Shown here: one piece after another, positions 33,862 to 37,496 of the stretch
Layout: each line of letters starts with the position of its first letter
How positions within the stretch are numbered: the stretch's first letter is position 1
Assembly (NCBI GenBank): GCA_900320225.1
Contig: ONRL01000056.1
Span: forward strand, 1 to 37,496
DNA: 37,496 bases
Direction of reading: 5' to 3'
DNA from: an uncultured Lentisphaerota bacterium
GTDB taxonomy: Bacteria > Verrucomicrobiota > Kiritimatiellia > RFP12 > UBA1067
The notes under the pieces: generated by a model
What the model saw: only the letters and a program-made list of their open reading frames with translations
Told to the model about the DNA's origin: nothing
Database searches by the model: none
Program-made: the position numbers and the translations under genes

Positions 33862-36790
33862 TCAGGGCGTTCCCGGCGCAGTACTGACGCCGCCATGCGT
33901 GGTACGTCCTATCAACAGTCGAACGGGGCCCAGCAAGCCGGACTCGAGAAGCGGATCGTCCGCCGTCCAGAGCCGGCATGTGGAAAAGGCGTGCCGACCT
34001 GTCGGAGACGGGCTTCCGCGCAGCAGCCAATCCGGCCACGCCTTCACAAGCGGATATCCCTTGCTCTTCTTGCCATCGTCCCATTCGCAGTCATCGGGCA
34101 GTTTGGCATCTCCAATCAACCGATTCGGCCAAAGATTCGTCACCTTGATTTCAATGTCAATCGGCCCGTTGGGGATACCATGCCCGCCGAGCGCATCAGT
34201 GATGTCGACTTGATACGGCGGCTTCCAAATTGCAGGATACGCCCTTCCATTCACCGTCACTTCGGCAATCTCCCTTACCTCGCCCAAGTCGAGAACCACC
34301 CTCTTCCCCAGGGGACAGGCCCCGCCATTTTGGGGACAGACCCCATGAGAACGAAAAGGAAACTTAATAAAATATCGAGCAGTTCCAGAAAAATAGCGAA
34401 TATCTGGATTCTCGCTCTTCGTCCATGACTCCAAACCGGGGTATTTCGCCGTAGCAATATCATGCTCCGCCCCTGGTTCACGGAAACTGACCTCCCAGAC
34501 TCCTTCAACGGGCACAGACCCCGAAAAAGTGGGGACAGGCCCCGTCGAAACGGGGACAGGCCCTGAGTCATGGAGACGGAAGACAACGAAAACGGAATGC
34601 GACGGGGGACAGTCGAGCGTAACTTCCGTCCGGCCGTCTGACGTGACGCGGAACCGGCTGTTGTCCAACATAGTGACCTCTCCCGTGACAGGATCCCACA
34701 GTTCCGGCACCTTTCCGCTGACGCGGAACGAGCAGACAACCTTTTTCTGCTCCTTGTTGGGCACTGCGACGAAATAGAAATCGTCGTCGCCGGCGCGGCG
34801 GTGAATCCACGTCACGTCCCGGTCGTCGCAGGTAAAGTCGGGCGTGCACTCGAGTCTTTTCAGCGCCGCGCCGACTTCGCCGTACGGCACCACCGTCGCG
34901 CCGGATGCCGCCAAACGTGCGACGGCGGCCGTTACCGCGGCGGACGGCTTTTCCGGCACGGAAACGACACGGTAGCGCGTGCCGCCCGGCACCTCGACGG
35001 CGCCGCCGTCCACGACCTTGGATTCCAACAGGGCCGCCGGATGGCACCTGTCCCCGTCGTAGCCCAAAGGAATCTCGCCGTCCGTCCCGTATTCCGGAGC
35101 TTCGCCCGGCACGCAGACAAGCACGTCGCCGACGAACGTACCCGCCTGAAGAAGATGCTGGGCGCGCGCCATGTAGGTGAAGAACTCCTTCGCGCCATGC
35201 TCCCACCACGTCTGCGTCCGCTCCAGATGCGCGCCGTATGCCGCCATCGTCATGCCGGGATAGCGCGTCGGATTCGTCCACGGCTGGTGGACGTAACGGT
35301 GGAAGATCATGCGGTTCACGCCTTCAGAGAAGACGCGGTCGCACTGGAGTTTCATCGCGAACGGAGACGCCAGCCACCGTCCCGAACCGCTGTCGGGATA
35401 GGACGTGAAAGCCTCCGCGCCCACGATGCGCCGCCCCCAGACATGCGCCGTGGCCGCGACGGCCTTCGAGTTGCCGAGCGCCTTGTTGCCCCAGCGGCAT
35501 TCCATGTACGAACGGTTCGTCTGCCGCGACAGCGCGGCGAAATCGCAGTCCGCATCACGCGGACGCCAGAACTCGGACATCGGCACGTCGCACTCGCGCG
35601 CGAACTCAAGGTCGTTGAACGGACCGTTTCCATACGGCTCGCAGTAGAGGATGAGCCCGTTCTCGTTGCACCGCGCGCGGAGACGTCCCGAATAGTTGCG
35701 GGAGAACAGGGTCGAGATCACGCGCCGGAAGTCGCGGAGGAACGTCTCCGTGCGCGCGGCACCGTCGACAGGATACCCGGCCAGCACCGGAAGGAAATTC
35801 GTGATGGGATAACCGGTCGCTTCCTTAAAGCTGCGCTCGAATCCGCGCGTCCAGTTCTGCCCGAAGACCTCGTAGCTGTCCAGCAGCACGCCCTTCAGCG
35901 CCCGGTCTTTCGGGAGTTTCTTCAGAAGCCTGCCCACGTAGGCGTCGAAATGCACATCAAGAGCATGCGGATCAAGCTTGTCGCATTCGAGGCCAAGTCC
36001 CGCCTTTGACGCGCTGCGGTTCGTGCGTCCGTTCGCCATGTAGCCCACGCGGAGGACGATCCACGCCGCATGGGAACTTGGAGCCTCCCATGCAAGGTGC
36101 CCGTCGGAACGCATCTGCGAGGTGAGGTTGATGATTTCCCGGCTCGCCACGCAGGCCTCGGGCGGAGCCAGCTCGTCGGTGATGCGCAGAGGCATCTGCG
36201 GACCGCCTTCCCCCGCGCCCATGCGGAAATTGCCGCGTCCGCGAAAGACCTGCATGTCGAAGTCGGGCAAATCGCGCAACACCGCCTTTGCCGCGGACGG
36301 TTCGGGGAACGCCAGCACCGCGATGTCCTCATAGAAGCCGTTCGTCTTCTTTGGAAGCGGCAACCGTCCGTCAAACCGTTCGCCGCCCTTCACGCGCACC
36401 GTCGTGTCGACGACGTATTTCATCGAAAGCTCGGGCGTGATCCAGGGCCCCGCGGAGCTCGTCCATCCGCTGCAGTTGGCGATGCAGAGCTCGATTCCAA
36501 GGCGCTTCGCCTCGCGGTCGGCATGCACGAGGCAGTCGAACCACGCGTCCGACGCAAACGCCACCGGGCCTTTCGGAAGCGCCAGCCCCGCGTCGAATAT
36601 CTGCGCGCCGCCAATGCCGACGCGCGCCATGGCCTCGAGGTCGGCGGTGATGCCCTCCTTCGTGACGTTGCCGTTCATCCAGTGCCACCACGTGTGCGGC
36701 TTCGCCTCCGATCAGCACCGCGACAGCCGCCAAAAACGCAGCTTTCACGACATCACGTCTCTTGCTGCCAAACATGATCGAATCTTTCAT
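33862..36790 (-). CDS. Exported GH106-like alpha-L-rhamnosidase, frameshifted after its signal peptide
   Basis: A large rhamnosidase-type protein. From ATG 36790 (GGAGAG six bases upstream) it begins KDSIMFGSKRRDVVKAAFLA, a Tat-like signal. At about 36708-36712 the frame shifts by one base. The correct frame resumes as EAKPHTWWHWMNGNVTKEGI, the GH106 opening, and runs about 940 residues to 33862. Barrel segments include GVLLDSYEVFGQNWTRGF, LILYCEPYGNGPF and GAEAFTSYPDSG. The C-terminal half has beta-sandwich regions, including VVLDLGEVREIAEVTVNGR. Family members cleave alpha-L-rhamnose from pectic rhamnogalacturonan. Two clusters of a 21-bp repeat lie inside the gene (34311-34344 and 34510-34564). 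The symporter gene upstream ends 25 nt before the start. Confidence 0.82.
34311..34344. repeat. Two 13-bp GGGGACAGRCCCC units, 21-bp period
   Basis: GGGGACAGGCCCC at 34311-34323 and GGGGACAGACCCC at 34332-34344, separated by 8 bp. Each unit is a near-palindrome (GGGG...CCCC). Within the GH106 frame they encode GVCPQNG and GACPLGK on the minus strand. Confidence 0.85.
34510..34564. repeat. Three 13-bp GGGGACAGRCCCC units, 21-bp period
   Basis: GGGCACAGACCCC at 34510-34522, GGGGACAGGCCCC at 34531-34543 and GGGGACAGGCCCT at 34552-34564, each separated by 8 bp. In the GH106 frame they encode the heptads GPVPVST, GPVPTFS and GSVPVEG, a different reading phase from the other cluster. Confidence 0.85.
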
Positions 36791-36815
36791 TGCACTCTCC
36801 GTATTCTGCTTTCGT

Positions 36816-37496
36816 TTATTCCTTCAGCGTCTTGAGCGTCAGACCCGTGAGGTCACGTTCGCGCTCGGGGACGACGAACGAGAGAAGCCACGCCGAGACA
36901 ACGCAGAGGACGAACCCGATTCCGCCGACGAGAAACACGTGCGGACGCTCGAACGGCAGCGGCGCGTAGCGCAGGGCGAAGCACGCGACGTAGTTGACCG
37001 CCAGCCCGGCGATCGCGGCGCGGCCGCCCACGCGGCGGAGGAACACGCCGATGAAGAACATCCCCGCGAGCCCGGCCGTCAGCACCGAGATGAACTCCTT
37101 GAACTTGTCGAAGAGCGACCGCGTCTCCGTGTGCGCGAGCACGAGCGCCGCCACGACGCCGAGGATGCCCGTCGCGAACGTGAAGATGCGTCCCCAGCGC
37201 ATCTGGGCCTCCGGCGTGGTCGAGGGTCGGAACTTCAGCACGAAGTCCGCCGTCAGCGCGGTCGCCGCGCTGGAGAGGTTCGCGGAGAGCGTCGAGATCG
37301 TCGCCGCGAAGAGCGCCGCCGCCACGAGTCCCGCCAGCGCCGGCGGCAGCCCCGACACGATGAAGAACGGCAGGATGCTGTCCGCCTTCGGCAACGACGG
37401 GTCGAGCATCTCCGGATGGCTGCGGTAGTAGGTCCAGAGCGCCGTGCCGATGGAGAAGAACACGGCGCAGACGAATACCGTGAAGATGCCGTTGAA
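36816..37496 (-). CDS. Sodium:solute symporter (SSS family), C-terminal part
   Basis: The frame runs off the right edge, leaving about 226 residues. Six or so hydrophobic segments are visible: FNGIFTVFVCAVFFSIG, LPPALAGLVAAALFAATIST, IFTFATGILGVVAALVLAH, EFISVLTAGLAGMFFIGVFL, AAIAGLAVNYVACFALRY and VGGIGFVLCVVSAWLLSFVV. The ATISTLSANLSSAATALTAD stretch is the conserved SSS sodium-site region. Such proteins import sugars, amino acids or organic acids with sodium; next to GH106 a sugar or sugar acid is plausible. It ends at TAA 36816, 25 nt before the GH106 start, so the two are probably one operon. The N-terminal half lies outside the window. Confidence 0.88.
   Translation of the reverse strand, partial: FNGIFTVFVCAVFFSIGTALWTYYRSHPEMLDPSLPKADSILPFFIVSGLPPALAGLVAAALFAATISTLSANLSSAATALTADFVLKFRPSTTPEAQMRWGRIFTFATGILGVVAALVLAHTETRSLFDKFKEFISVLTAGLAGMFFIGVFLRRVGGRAAIAGLAVNYVACFALRYAPLPFERPHVFLVGGIGFVLCVVSAWLLSFVVPERERDLTGLTLKTLKE

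Noticed and set aside
34311-34564. CRISPR array
   Set aside because: The repeats are 13 bp with 8-bp spacers inside a coding gene; no cas gene is present.
35040-35062. GGGGACAGGTGCC as a sixth copy of the GH106 repeat
   Set aside because: It encodes the ordinary YDGDRCHP segment, lacks the CCCC end, and is not in 21-bp register.

Overview
The window is GC-rich bacterial DNA, coding almost end to end. It suggests a PVC-superphylum heterotroph close to Kiritimatiellota/Verrucomicrobiota, probably a gut or other carbohydrate-rich-habitat genome. The basis is the gene mix: many secreted glycoside hydrolases (GH28, GH27, GH99/WbsX-like, GH2, GH106, clan GH-A), a ceramidase-like protein, secreted calcineurin-type phosphoesterases, a pseudopilin with a terminal H-x(n)-DG motif, and a Tat-exported sugar isomerase. 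The lineage is inferred from gene content only.

Layout. 1-240 (+) is the tail of an unknown protein. On the minus strand, 280-9773 carries GH28-deacetylase, hexokinase, a clan GH-A glycosidase, an AAA/PD-(D/E)XK protein, a second beta-helix GH28-like protein and a metallophosphoesterase. 9805-14369 carries a GH27 alpha-galactosidase and a GH99-like protein. 14414-17606 is housekeeping: htpG, the RNase P RNA gene rnpB (16457-16857), and a zinc-ribbon coiled-coil protein. 17765-18728 (+) is a UDP-glucuronate decarboxylase-like gene. 18770-22677 (minus) is pseudopilin, phosphoesterase, SpoU methyltransferase and panC, with translationally coupled overlaps. 22802-30759 (minus) is a tightly packed mixed run: recA, rsfS, sugar isomerase, GH-A glycosidase, parB, M28 peptidase, GH2. 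30790-37496 (minus) holds an RluA-type pseudouridine synthase, ceramidase-like, NanA/DapA-like lyase, GH106 rhamnosidase and a sodium:solute symporter that runs off the end.

Together the accessory genes describe uptake and breakdown of pectin- and galactoside-type glycans: beta-helix GH28 proteins, alpha-galactosidase, beta-galactosidase and rhamnosidase outside the cytoplasm, then a symporter, a lyase and a hexokinase inside.

Three things stand out. (1) Five genes each lack one internal block that their families conserve: GH28 near 1940, the decarboxylase at 18350, recA near 30340 (Walker B strand gone), the lyase near 33207 and GH106 near 36710. Three lesions shift the frame and two are in frame. 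Assembly error is the simplest explanation, but it needs reads. (2) The GH106 gene contains two clusters of a 13-bp GGGGACAGRCCCC motif with an exact 21-bp period, and the two clusters are read in different frames. (3) Six promoters share an extended -10 (TGn-TAnAnT); three of them sit 6-8 nt from the start codon, which predicts leaderless mRNAs. No CRISPR array, tRNA, insertion sequence or prophage was seen, and no stretch over 300 nt lacks a gene.
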